Positions 17,159 through 23,739 of a stretch of DNA of 41,878 bases are shown piece by piece. A model generated the notes under the pieces. It was not told the origin of the DNA, made no database searches, and saw only the letters and a list, made by a program, of their open reading frames with translations. Every line of letters starts with the position of its first letter. Position 1 is the first letter of the stretch. Origin of the DNA: a virus; the IMG/VR virus record IMGVR_UViG_3300049489_000282, positions 1-41,878 of that record; one strand, given 5' to 3'. A program made the position numbers and the translations under genes.

Positions 17159-17518
17159 TTACCACAAAGTTTTCTCTAATTTAACATATCCATATGATCT
17201 AACTTCAACGCCAAAATCATACGTGTCTTTTAGAGCAACTCCTGGTGCAATAGTCCATGAACCGTTATAAAAATCTACTTCAGCTTTAGCCACCTGCCAC
17301 ACAACATCTTTTTTATCTTGGAAATCCTCAACTCCAATTCCAAGGTAGCCATTGAAAGCAATATTTTTCATCAGCTTTTGATAAATAGAAAAACCCGCCG
17401 CCGGTCTTACAGCACCAGTGTCTTGATAAACATTTCCCTGTAAAGATAATTTGCCACTCGCTAAAGCATCATGGCTCATTGCTAACATTGCTATTGATAT
17501 TAAAATAATTTTCTTCAT
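17159..17518 (-). CDS. Exported beta-rich protein, possible outer-membrane partner of the synthase
   Basis: 119 residues. A clear Sec signal peptide (MKKIILISIAMLAMSHDALA) is likely cut after residue 20. The mature 99 residues are alternating-strand sequence (KLSLQGNVYQDTG, IAFNGYLGIGVEDF, WTIAPGVALKD) and the chain ends in YVKLEKTLW, an aromatic C-terminus like the BAM recognition signal of outer-membrane proteins. It is short for a closed eight-strand barrel. The stop touches the synthase start with no gap, so the two are translated together and probably act together. Confidence 0.7.
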   Translation of the reverse strand: MKKIILISIAMLAMSHDALASGKLSLQGNVYQDTGAVRPAAGFSIYQKLMKNIAFNGYLGIGVEDFQDKKDVVWQVAKAEVDFYNGSWTIAPGVALKDTYDFGVEVRSYGYVKLEKTLW

Positions 17519-17521
17519 ACA

Positions 17522-17539
17522 TTCCCCCTATTGGTAGGG
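17522..17539 (-). promoter_or_regulatory. Hairpin overlapping the ribosome binding site of the exported protein gene
   Basis: CCCTA (17,526-17,530), loop TTGG, TAGGG (17,535-17,539). Read on the minus strand, the GGGGGA ribosome binding site just upstream of the ATG begins inside this stem. Folding could partly hide the site and limit translation of the exported protein and, by coupling, the synthase. The stem is only five pairs, so the effect may be weak. Confidence 0.4.
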
Positions 17540-17567
17540 TGATTTTATCTAATATATAGTCAAATTC

Positions 17568-17601
17568 AATGTATTAAATACCTTATCAAAATGCATTAAA
17601 T
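17568..17601. repeat. 12-bp direct repeat pair, 22 bp apart
   Basis: AATGTATTAAAT and AATGCATTAAAT differ at one base and start exactly 22 bp apart, about two helical turns. They lie between the divergent leftward and rightward operons. The spacing suggests two protein contacts on one DNA face, for control of the leftward operon. TATAGTCA (17,555) and its complement TGACTATA (17,632) flank the area as a wide inverted repeat. Confidence 0.4.
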
Positions 17602-17679
17602 TCACTATATTTGCCGCCATATCTACCACAATGACTATAAAGGCATTTTATCAAATTGAGGCGTAAATAAAAATAATTG

Positions 17680-17708
17680 TTTACTTTGTGCCACAAATGT
17701 GGTACACT
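17680..17708 (+). promoter_or_regulatory. Candidate early rightward promoter with an embedded operator
   Basis: TTTACT and TACACT are 17 bp apart, a reasonable sigma-70 pair, and the first early gene follows with an AGGAGG site. Between them lies an imperfect 18-bp palindrome at 17,688-17,705 with core CCACA-AA-TGTGG. A protein bound there would block RNA polymerase. It differs from the TTTACAT palindromes near 19,300, so a different regulator, phage or host, is likely. Confidence 0.5.
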
Positions 17709-17755
17709 GGTACTGTATTTAGTTAGTTAGATTGAAGCGATCCAGGAGGATTAAA

Positions 17756-17935
17756 ATGAAAGAACAAATACAAAATAAAATAGAAAAATTATCAGCAAAA
17801 GTGGAAATGTTGAAAGAACAATACGGAGAAAATAGCCCAGCAGTTTATAGATATGGAGACGAGCTTCAAGCGTTAATCGAAGAATTAACTCTAATGCTAA
17901 AGTGGGAAAAATCAAAAAAAGAAAGAGGGGCATAA
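17756..17935 (+). CDS. First early gene, small coiled-coil protein
   Basis: 59 residues from an ATG with AGGAGG six bases upstream; an upstream TTG at 17,732 is not needed. It is a charged helical protein (KIEKLSAKVEMLKEQYGE, then another helix) and would form a coiled coil. First gene of the rightward early operon, so it may act on the host early in infection. No family recognised. Confidence 0.7.
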   Translation: MKEQIQNKIEKLSAKVEMLKEQYGENSPAVYRYGDELQALIEELTLMLKWEKSKKERGA

Positions 17936-17936
17936 T

Positions 17937-18161
17937 ATGGGCGAGCAAATATACCAATGCGATGTTCAAATGCCTAACGGCAATGTGATTCGTACAACGG
18001 CTAAAAAAGTTGACGGTTCTTGGTTTGTAGGCGGTGATTTTTCAAAAGCCACGACCGATTTAGGCGGAAAAATATTTATTTACATTGATGGCAAAATTTA
18101 TTTGTTAAAAGGTTGCGTTTTAAAATTTCAAGACTACGAAAAGGAAGTGGTTAAAATATGA
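17937..18161 (+). CDS. Hypothetical early protein, 74 aa
   Basis: Strong AGAGGGG upstream. The protein is mainly beta (VQMPNGNVIRTTAKKVDG, then GGKIFIYIDGKIYLLKG) and looks like a small barrel or SH3-like fold. It overlaps the next start by four bases. No family recognised. Confidence 0.7.
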   Translation: MGEQIYQCDVQMPNGNVIRTTAKKVDGSWFVGGDFSKATTDLGGKIFIYIDGKIYLLKGCVLKFQDYEKEVVKI

Positions 18162-18364
18162 AAAACTACAATCCAGCACAAGAAGGGATGGATGCCGCAA
18201 GAAAAGATGCGAAAGCTCGTAAATTTATAGAAGAAATTACAAATGAATTTCAGGAGTTTTGTCTGGACAGCGCAGGTATGCGAGAAAATCACGAAGACCA
18301 TTTAGAGTTTTTGCAGGCATGCATGGAAGTATTTGTTCAAATGAAAATTGAGGAGAATACTTAG
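18158..18364 (+). CDS. Hypothetical early protein, 68 aa
   Basis: An acidic helical protein with the N-terminal segment GMDAARKDAKARKFIEEITN. The start is ATGA-coupled to the gene before it. No membrane segment or metal site. No family recognised. Confidence 0.65.
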   Translation: MKNYNPAQEGMDAARKDAKARKFIEEITNEFQEFCLDSAGMRENHEDHLEFLQACMEVFVQMKIEENT

Positions 18365-18365
18365 T

Positions 18366-18533
18366 ATGAACAAAAAAGAAATAGAAAATGAATTAAAAGT
18401 TGCTACTAATTTTTATAAATCTATAGAGCGCGGTGATATTGGCGTTGTACATATAGAATTTATACTATCATTGGGTTTAGCTATTCATGAACTAAAATTG
18501 ATCCTTAAAGATTTAGAGGTAAAAAATGCGTAG
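18366..18533 (+). CDS. Hypothetical early protein, 55 aa
   Basis: Starts at an ATG with AGGAG upstream, one base after the stop of the gene before it. It is helical: KKEIENELKVATNFYKSI, then a Leu-rich second helix (FILSLGLAIHELKLILKD). It overlaps the ribbon-helix-helix gene by eight bases. No family recognised. Confidence 0.6.
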   Translation: MNKKEIENELKVATNFYKSIERGDIGVVHIEFILSLGLAIHELKLILKDLEVKNA

Positions 18534-18690
18534 TAAATTATTAAATAAAACAGTTACGATCAGGGCTAGAATTACAAATGATGAATTAGCTCAAGTAACC
18601 GCGCTGGCAGAAATTCACGCCAGTGGTAGCCTTAGCGAATTTATTAGAATGGCGTGTTTAGGGTTCAAACGTACCGCTCCCAAAAAATAA
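18526..18690 (+). CDS. Small ribbon-helix-helix-like DNA-binding protein
   Basis: 54 residues. The sequence TVTIRARITNDELAQVTALA is a beta strand followed by the first helix, then ASGSLSEFIRMACLGF forms the second, as in MobC/Arc-type ribbon-helix-helix proteins. Such proteins bind operator DNA as dimers. It ends by converging with the zinc-ribbon gene on the other strand (26 bases overlap). It could repress an early promoter, for example the palindrome near 17,690; that is inference. Confidence 0.65.
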   Translation: MRSKLLNKTVTIRARITNDELAQVTALAEIHASGSLSEFIRMACLGFKRTAPKK

Positions 18691-18904
18691 CTGACCCGCA
18701 TGTAGGACAATCAACGGTATGCCTCGGCACATCAAGCGGCTTGTGGCCAACTTCAGTTTTGCCGACACACCGATAACTTGTGCATATAGCTTTATATTTG
18801 TAATTGATTTTCTTTACTTCAGTAGCGGTGAGAAGCTCAGCCGGGTTTGTTTCAGTATTTGAAAGGCCTGTATGATAAAGCCACTGGGAGAAATTATTAG
18901 CCAT
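18665..18904 (-). CDS. Small zinc-ribbon protein (minus strand)
   Basis: 79 residues with four cysteines placed as a zinc ribbon: C41, C46, C66 and C69 (ICTSYRC and DCPTCG). The N-terminal 30 residues are helical. It lies downstream of the Xre-type gene on the same strand and is probably co-transcribed with it. Zinc ribbons of this type often bind nucleic acid. Function unknown. Confidence 0.65.
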   Translation of the reverse strand: MANNFSQWLYHTGLSNTETNPAELLTATEVKKINYKYKAICTSYRCVGKTEVGHKPLDVPRHTVDCPTCGSVIFWERYV

Positions 18905-18934
18905 AGAGTTTAAGTCTAATTGGCTAATTTAGAT

Positions 18935-19192
18935 TTAATCAATAACTTTTATGCCTAACATTTTAAATAATTCGTTTTGATAATCACTCGTTAGCGCCTG
19001 CACCACTAGACGTGAGTCGAGCAGTAATCCACGGCATAACCTTTTTAATTTCTTTCGTGGCATTTTAGACCGGCCATGCTCAATGTTACAAATAAACTGA
19101 GCATTTGGATAACCTAGCATTTTACCTAAATTATGCTGCGATAATTCTAGCTCGATTCGTCTGCCTTTAACTAAATTTCTGAAATGTGACAT
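18935..19192 (-). CDS. Xre/Cro-type transcription regulator
   Basis: 85 residues. Residues about 15-55 show a lambda-repressor-type helix-turn-helix: LSQHNLGKMLGYPNAQFICN, then IEHGRSKMP. There is no cleavable C-terminal domain, so it is Cro-like rather than CI-like. It is divergent from the primase-helicase gene, with two phased palindromes (19,291 and 19,343) between them that are its likely operators. It would regulate its own promoter and the replication operon. Confidence 0.8.
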   Translation of the reverse strand: MSHFRNLVKGRRIELELSQHNLGKMLGYPNAQFICNIEHGRSKMPRKKLKRLCRGLLLDSRLVVQALTSDYQNELFKMLGIKVID

Positions 19193-19214
19193 GAGTATCC
19201 TTTTAATGAATATA

Positions 19215-19250
19215 CCCGACCAGAAGCGGTGAGGTGACTACCTGGTCGGG
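19215..19250. other. Long hairpin in the 5' leader of the Xre gene
   Basis: A perfect 9-bp inverted repeat, CCCGACCAG and CTGGTCGGG, with an 18-base loop (GAGGTGAC in its centre). It is GC-rich in an AT-rich region and lies in the untranslated leader of the leftward transcript. No T tract follows on either strand, so it is not an ordinary terminator. It could be a binding site for protein or an RNA structure that controls the regulator's translation. Confidence 0.6.
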
Positions 19251-19275
19251 CAAAACAAACAACCTAACAACTGCT

Positions 19276-19281
19276 ATTATA
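19276..19281 (-). promoter_or_regulatory. Candidate leftward -10 element of the Xre gene
   Basis: On the minus strand these six bases read TATAAT, a perfect -10 box. The -35 area, about 17 bp upstream, falls inside the palindrome at 19,291-19,308. A regulator bound to that palindrome would therefore shut this promoter, which fits autoregulation by the Xre protein. No good -35 hexamer is visible at the ideal distance. Confidence 0.45.
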
Positions 19282-19290
19282 GCTATATAT

Positions 19291-19360
19291 TTTACATTTC
19301 TATGTAAACTAAATAATTATATATGTTGCTATGTGACGCGTGTTTACATATCTATAAAAA
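19291..19360. promoter_or_regulatory. Two phased operators between the Xre and primase-helicase genes
   Basis: Operator 1 is a perfect palindrome TTTACAT-ttct-ATGTAAA (19,291-19,308). Operator 2 is the same left half and spacer with a weaker right half, TTTACAT-atct-ATAAAAA (19,343-19,360). Their centres are 52 bp apart, five helical turns, so two bound dimers would face the same side. Operator 1 covers the leftward promoter; operator 2 lies in the primase-helicase leader. A 7-bp arm with a 4-bp spacer fits a Cro/Xre dimer. Confidence 0.65.
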
Positions 19361-19403
19361 TTACAATAGGGTGACAGATCAACTATATAACAACGAGGTG
19401 AAA

Positions 19404-21440
19404 ATGGGCGTATTTGGGGATATTTTTAGTTTATACAGAGATTACGGATTACATTGTGTGCCTGTAGGCGACAATAAAAACCCGATAGAGCCAGGTTTTG
19501 CTGATTGGGCTGACAATGGCATAGACGATGCTACAGCTAACAGGATTGAGGCGCAATATCATTATTGTGACCGCATAGGGCTTCTAATGGGAAAGGCGTC
19601 AGGACTTATTTGTTTTGATTTTGATTATGAATATGATGAAAAAAAATCAACTATCTCTAAAAGTAAATTCGATGACGACAGGGTAGTCGTAGAAACTGAA
19701 ATATTAAAACTATTGCCGCCGACACCTGCCATTAAAGTTGGCAGAAAAGGCTGGACTAGATTCTACAAATGGAGTTATCAGTGGGATGAACACTCTAATT
19801 ATCAGCCAAATAGAAGCGGCGTTAGGCTATTTGATTTAATCTCGTGGCATAAACAAACTGTTATCCCCCCCTCGCTTTATGGATTTGATAAAAAAACAAA
19901 CTCTATTATAAATTACAAATGGATTGGTAAGCCAATACATGAATGTCTAGATGATATACCTGAGTTAGACAGAACTATTGTTAATACAATCCAATATAAT
20001 TTTGGGCAAAAGATCAAAGGGGAGGAACGACATGATAAATTATTTAATTATATTTTATTACAGCTACGCCTAGGAATAGATCCAAACGAGTTGGCTAAAA
20101 AATTAGTAATTTACGATAAGAAAATAAACAATAAAACATATTTAGATGATCCTAAATACAATAAACACATGTCTGCTGAGGCTTATGCCGCGAAATGGAT
20201 AGCTAGATGTACACAATACGTTAAAGAAAATGGCGAAAACATTTCTAGCCCAGTCATAAGTGATAAAAAATTAATAAATAATAGAGATTATTTTTTTGAA
20301 TTGTTTCCAGTACTTCTGGGCGAGCATAAAATTGATTTATTAAGTAATAAATTTTTAAAATCACATGAAATTAAAAGCCCTAACGGCAAAATTTCTAAAA
20401 AATGGACTCCTGTATTTAATGACATTGGTAGTTTGCGCTCAGATTGTCATGCGAGCGGCTTTAATAAAACATATACTGAGGATCATTTGTGTGCTTACGC
20501 AAAAACGATTGAACCATCTTTATTAATAGATATAAAAGAATGGGACGGCATTGACAGATTAGATAAAATTTGCAGAATAGTTCCAGCAAGAAATATTATA
20601 CCACTTGGTATTACAGAAGAACTATATGAACAAAAACATTTGATTTATGTAGATATTGTAAAAGACATATCAGCAGGTATATTTAGAAGAGTTTATGACT
20701 CTCAAGAACAAAACCTGACTACAATTCTTAGAGGCGGTCAGGGTGTCGGTAAAAATACATTAATACAAAAAGTGTGGAGCGATCCATTCGGGTATTACTC
20801 GGCAGAAATAAATGTTTCACCAGATCAGCAAAAAAACTATGACGCAGTTGATGGGAGGATAGTTTGCGTAATAGGTGAGTTTGACCAAGCCTCAAAAGTG
20901 GCAGTTTCTTTTATTAAGGAATTGATAACAAATGCTTCTGCTACTTATCGAAAGGCATACGCCAGGGAATCAGATAAATATGAGTTTCATCACACAATAT
21001 TTACAGCCTCAAATTTCCCTAATGTCTTTAAAGATCATACTGGGAATAGGCGATATGTCATTTTTGACATGGATTACATTAACATGGAATATCAAGACCA
21101 TTGCGATAGCGATCAATTGTTAGCGCAATTTTATCATTTATATAAAAATAATTACCGCATGTCAGATGAAGCAAAAGCATGGATAAAACACTATAATGCT
21201 ACTGAAACACCTGATGATCCATCAGAGATAGCTTTAGACATCTATAGAAACCTTATGGCTGTCAGGTTCAAGGGGACTAGCTCTAGGTATCTTGGAAATG
21301 CTGAAGTGGCTCAAGTTATAACAGAAACTGCACGATTATCTGGAGTTAAAGATCAATGGATAAGACAAGAAATTAGGCGTCGTGGGTTATCCAAAAGAGA
21401 TGATACTGGCATGAAATACTTAAATGTAGGCATGATATAG
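19404..21440 (+). CDS. Primase-polymerase/VirE-type helicase
   Basis: 678 residues from the ATG that follows GAGGTG; an upstream ATG at 19,323 would run through operator 2 and is less likely. The N-terminal AEP-type primase has the catalytic pair D72-F-D74 (ICFDFDYE), a third acid near D144 and the VIPPS segment after HKQ. The C-terminal part is a VirE/D5-like ATPase: EWDGIDRL (379-386), Walker A GGQGVGKNT (444-452), Walker B near E492 and the arginine-rich GNRRYV. Asn replaces the usual Ser or Thr after the Walker Lys. It should prime and unwind at the phage origin. Confidence 0.88.
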   Translation: MGVFGDIFSLYRDYGLHCVPVGDNKNPIEPGFADWADNGIDDATANRIEAQYHYCDRIGLLMGKASGLICFDFDYEYDEKKSTISKSKFDDDRVVVETEILKLLPPTPAIKVGRKGWTRFYKWSYQWDEHSNYQPNRSGVRLFDLISWHKQTVIPPSLYGFDKKTNSIINYKWIGKPIHECLDDIPELDRTIVNTIQYNFGQKIKGEERHDKLFNYILLQLRLGIDPNELAKKLVIYDKKINNKTYLDDPKYNKHMSAEAYAAKWIARCTQYVKENGENISSPVISDKKLINNRDYFFELFPVLLGEHKIDLLSNKFLKSHEIKSPNGKISKKWTPVFNDIGSLRSDCHASGFNKTYTEDHLCAYAKTIEPSLLIDIKEWDGIDRLDKICRIVPARNIIPLGITEELYEQKHLIYVDIVKDISAGIFRRVYDSQEQNLTTILRGGQGVGKNTLIQKVWSDPFGYYSAEINVSPDQQKNYDAVDGRIVCVIGEFDQASKVAVSFIKELITNASATYRKAYARESDKYEFHHTIFTASNFPNVFKDHTGNRRYVIFDMDYINMEYQDHCDSDQLLAQFYHLYKNNYRMSDEAKAWIKHYNATETPDDPSEIALDIYRNLMAVRFKGTSSRYLGNAEVAQVITETARLSGVKDQWIRQEIRRRGLSKRDDTGMKYLNVGMI

Positions 21441-21489
21441 TGGATACATTATGTCTATCGTGCGTTAAAGCTATGCCCAGTATAGGTTA

Positions 21490-21619
21490 TGTAGTGACTG
21501 TAGTGACTGTAGGCTTATATTAAACATTATTATTCTAAAATAAAAACGAGGTATGATATATATATTTATACTAACAGGATTGTAGGGATGAATGGCTACA
21601 GTCACTACATCTTTTTTTT
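21490..21619 (+). other. Iteron-like repeats and long inverted repeat ending in T8 (possible origin or RNA element)
   Basis: Two overlapping copies of a 14-mer, TGTAGTGACTGTAG (21,490 and 21,499; 9-bp period), are matched by a perfect complement, CTACAGTCACTACA (21,596-21,609), followed by TC and eight T residues. Between the arms is an AT-rich 83-base stretch with ATATATAT. A transcript could form a 14-pair stem in either of two registers and terminate, or the repeats could be initiator sites next to an AT-rich unwinding area. It directly follows the primase-helicase gene. Confidence 0.5.
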
Positions 21620-21688
21620 ATATTTGATTTGACATATTTAAACAAGGCTTTTAAGACTATGTAAAATTTAAAAATGAAGGGGTTTAGT

Positions 21689-22234
21689 ATGAATAATAAA
21701 AATGTAGAAAATGGTATCGAGATTTATAAGCAGCTTGTAAGAGGTAGATTTAGTGAAAAAGACGGTAATCTAATTTCAAGCAAACTAATTTCTAGCGTAA
21801 TTGCAGCCGTAGCGCAGTCAGTCAATATAAACAATCAGACGTTTAGAAAAATACTTAAAGTTAATGGTTTGGCAGTTAGAACTAGTAAAGGCGTTTTCTA
21901 TAAAAACCTAAATTGCCCTATCTATGATGCCAAAGAACAGGTTTATTTAAGTCCTATTGAGCTTGCTGCGCAAGAGTATGGTTATCCTCCGGCATTAGCA
22001 AAAGCATGCTGTGATTACTTTGAAAACGCACTGAAGTTAAGAACTGGAGAGGTTATTTTTTATACAAAAGCAGAGCCAATTAATAAGGATTGGATTTTTA
22101 TTGATGGTATAGATGACCAGACGTTATCTTTGCAGAATAAATCATCAGGATTGCCAGACGTAGGTTTTCATCGAGGCATGGAGATTAAAATTAGCGAAAT
22201 AATATGGTGTGCTGACGCGCCTAATGGTAGCTAG
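21689..22234 (+). CDS. Hypothetical early protein, 181 aa
   Basis: The ATG follows GAAGGGG at the right distance; another ATG lies five codons upstream. The N-terminal half is helical with a possible helix-turn-helix (SVIAAVAQSVNINNQTFRKI), which suggests DNA binding, for example as a replication initiator accessory. The C-terminal part is mixed. It follows the repeat region at 21,490. Family not recognised. Confidence 0.65.
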   Translation: MNNKNVENGIEIYKQLVRGRFSEKDGNLISSKLISSVIAAVAQSVNINNQTFRKILKVNGLAVRTSKGVFYKNLNCPIYDAKEQVYLSPIELAAQEYGYPPALAKACCDYFENALKLRTGEVIFYTKAEPINKDWIFIDGIDDQTLSLQNKSSGLPDVGFHRGMEIKISEIIWCADAPNGS

Positions 22235-22284
22235 GTCTAGTTTTTATAAGCCAGCATATCATTTAAGGTAATTTAAGATTTACT

Positions 22285-23067
22285 ATGATTGCGATGGCTG
22301 AACCTAGAATATTATTATTCGACATCGAGTCACTACCTGACATGGACATGGTTATGAATCATTTGCCGTCTATGTCTGATTACCCTGGATTAACTCTGAA
22401 AGCCTCTATAAACAGCGTTATCTGTTTTGGGTACAAATGGTATGGTGAAGGTAAAACGCATTGCCTGAACGCCTGGGATTACAAAGGATGGGCTAAGAAT
22501 GTTAATGACGATAGCCAACTTGTAAAAGCAGCATCTGAAATAATATCTACGGCTGACTGCGTTGTAACTCATAATGGAAAAAGATTTGATTGGAAGTTTA
22601 TTCAGACACGTTTATTGAAACACAACTTGCCGCCACTTCCAAAGATAGCTCATGTTGACACATGTGCAGAGGCTAAGCGTAATCTATTAATGTTTCAAAA
22701 TCGCCTGAACACAGTCGCTAAATTCCTAACTAAATCAGAGAAGCTAGAAAATGGCGGCTGGGATTTATGGGCTAGGGTTATGAAGCGTGATGATGATGCG
22801 ATGGCGTTAATGTCAAAATATTGTAAACAAGATGTCAATGTTTTGTCAGAGGTGTTTAAGCGATTGCGTCCATTTTGTAATCAGATACCTAATTACAATA
22901 TGTATAACGAGGTTGACACAGATGTATGTCCGAATTGTGGCAGTACGCGTATTCAGAAGTCTGGCGTTAGGGCTAATAAAAATGCTATACGGCAACGGTA
23001 TAGATGTTTAGATTGTGGGACAAGCTGTTCTTCTCGTAAAGAGGGACACAGCCCAAATACTTTATGA
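22285..23067 (+). CDS. DnaQ/RNase H-like 3'-5' exonuclease fused to a zinc ribbon
   Basis: 260 residues. The exonuclease motifs are present: D13-x-E15 (FDIES), N97-G98-xx-F101-D102 (THNGKRFD), D125, and Y179 with D183 (YCKQDV), as in the RNase_H_2/YprB group. After residue 210 a separate zinc ribbon begins with C215/C218 and C241/C244 (CPNCGSTRIQKSGVR, RYRCLDCG), very like the InsA finger of IS1 transposases. The ribbon may guide the nuclease to DNA. It probably degrades or proofreads single strands in phage replication. No DNA polymerase gene is near. Confidence 0.82.
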   Translation: MIAMAEPRILLFDIESLPDMDMVMNHLPSMSDYPGLTLKASINSVICFGYKWYGEGKTHCLNAWDYKGWAKNVNDDSQLVKAASEIISTADCVVTHNGKRFDWKFIQTRLLKHNLPPLPKIAHVDTCAEAKRNLLMFQNRLNTVAKFLTKSEKLENGGWDLWARVMKRDDDAMALMSKYCKQDVNVLSEVFKRLRPFCNQIPNYNMYNEVDTDVCPNCGSTRIQKSGVRANKNAIRQRYRCLDCGTSCSSRKEGHSPNTL

Positions 23068-23309
23068 GTGACCATAAGATAAAAAAAATCAGCAGCATGA
23101 ATGAAGTCGATCCAAATGATGAGGACGCTATTACTTTCTTTTTGCAATATAACGAATCCATGACGCAGATTATGGTCACGTTAAATACAAAACGCGCTAT
23201 GACGCCCGAGGAATACATCCAAGCATTATCTGATTTTGTCAACGAGGTTTCAGAATTTCCAGCTAATCTATTTATAGAGGACTGCCCTGACGATTCAGGG
23301 CTTCATTAA
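23064..23309 (+). CDS. Hypothetical early protein, 81 aa
   Basis: ATGA-coupled to the exonuclease gene. An acidic protein with the segment MTQIMVTLNTKRAMTPEEYI and an acidic end (EDCPDDSGLH). No metal site or membrane segment. Its 3' end forms a hairpin. No family recognised. Confidence 0.65.
   Translation: MSDHKIKKISSMNEVDPNDEDAITFFLQYNESMTQIMVTLNTKRAMTPEEYIQALSDFVNEVSEFPANLFIEDCPDDSGLH
23284..23301 (+). terminator. Stem-loop over the end of the gene (weak terminator candidate)
   Basis: GCCCTGA, loop CGAT, TCAGGGC gives a perfect seven-pair stem that ends just before the TAA stop. Only TTCATT follows, not a real T tract, so termination would be partial, or the stem may protect the 3' end of a processed message. 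An AT-rich stretch with TTTACAT follows before the next gene. Confidence 0.4.
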
Positions 23310-23373
23310 AATAATTATTTACATATCGTAATTTAATGTATATCTAATTAGTTTACAAACTAAGGGGATAAAT

Positions 23374-23520
23374 ATGTTTGAAGTAAGCCAAGACACAATA
23401 ATAGCAGTTCTAAATTACTTAGGTAAGCGTCCTTATGTTGAGGTAGCCGAGTTGATTGTGAAGTTAAGTCAGCTAAAGCAAGTTGAGCAGAAGCCAGTTG
23501 TGCAGGATCAGGAGTCATGA
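23374..23520 (+). CDS. Hypothetical early protein, 48 aa
   Basis: The ATG follows AAGGGGATAAAT, a good ribosome binding site. The sequence is helical, MFEVSQDTIIAVLNYLGKRP then a second helix ending in a Gln-rich tail. Its stop overlaps the next start as ATGA. Similar small helical proteins are widespread in phage early regions. Function unknown. Confidence 0.6.
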   Translation: MFEVSQDTIIAVLNYLGKRPYVEVAELIVKLSQLKQVEQKPVVQDQES

Positions 23521-23738
23521 CGTTCTCTGAGAGGCTACAGTCTGACACTCAGGCAATAAGAGGCGTAATGAATGAAGTCTTGGTTACGCAAGACCGCTTC
23601 CTATTGGCTTGTGCTGTGGTTGATGTGCTTGAGGGTGGACTTAAATACTATGCTGTCAATTATTCATTAGCTCAGCAAATAGAAGCGAAATGGGCACTAG
23701 ACGAGGCAAGAAAACTTTTAGAAACAAAGGAGACATGA
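23517..23738 (+). CDS. Hypothetical early protein, 73 aa
   Basis: ATGA-coupled. All helical, with alternating hydrophobic and charged faces (LLACAVVDVLEGGLKYYAVN). No domain recognised. Part of a chain of tiny coupled genes. Confidence 0.6.
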   Translation: MTFSERLQSDTQAIRGVMNEVLVTQDRFLLACAVVDVLEGGLKYYAVNYSLAQQIEAKWALDEARKLLETKET

Positions 23739-23739
23739 G

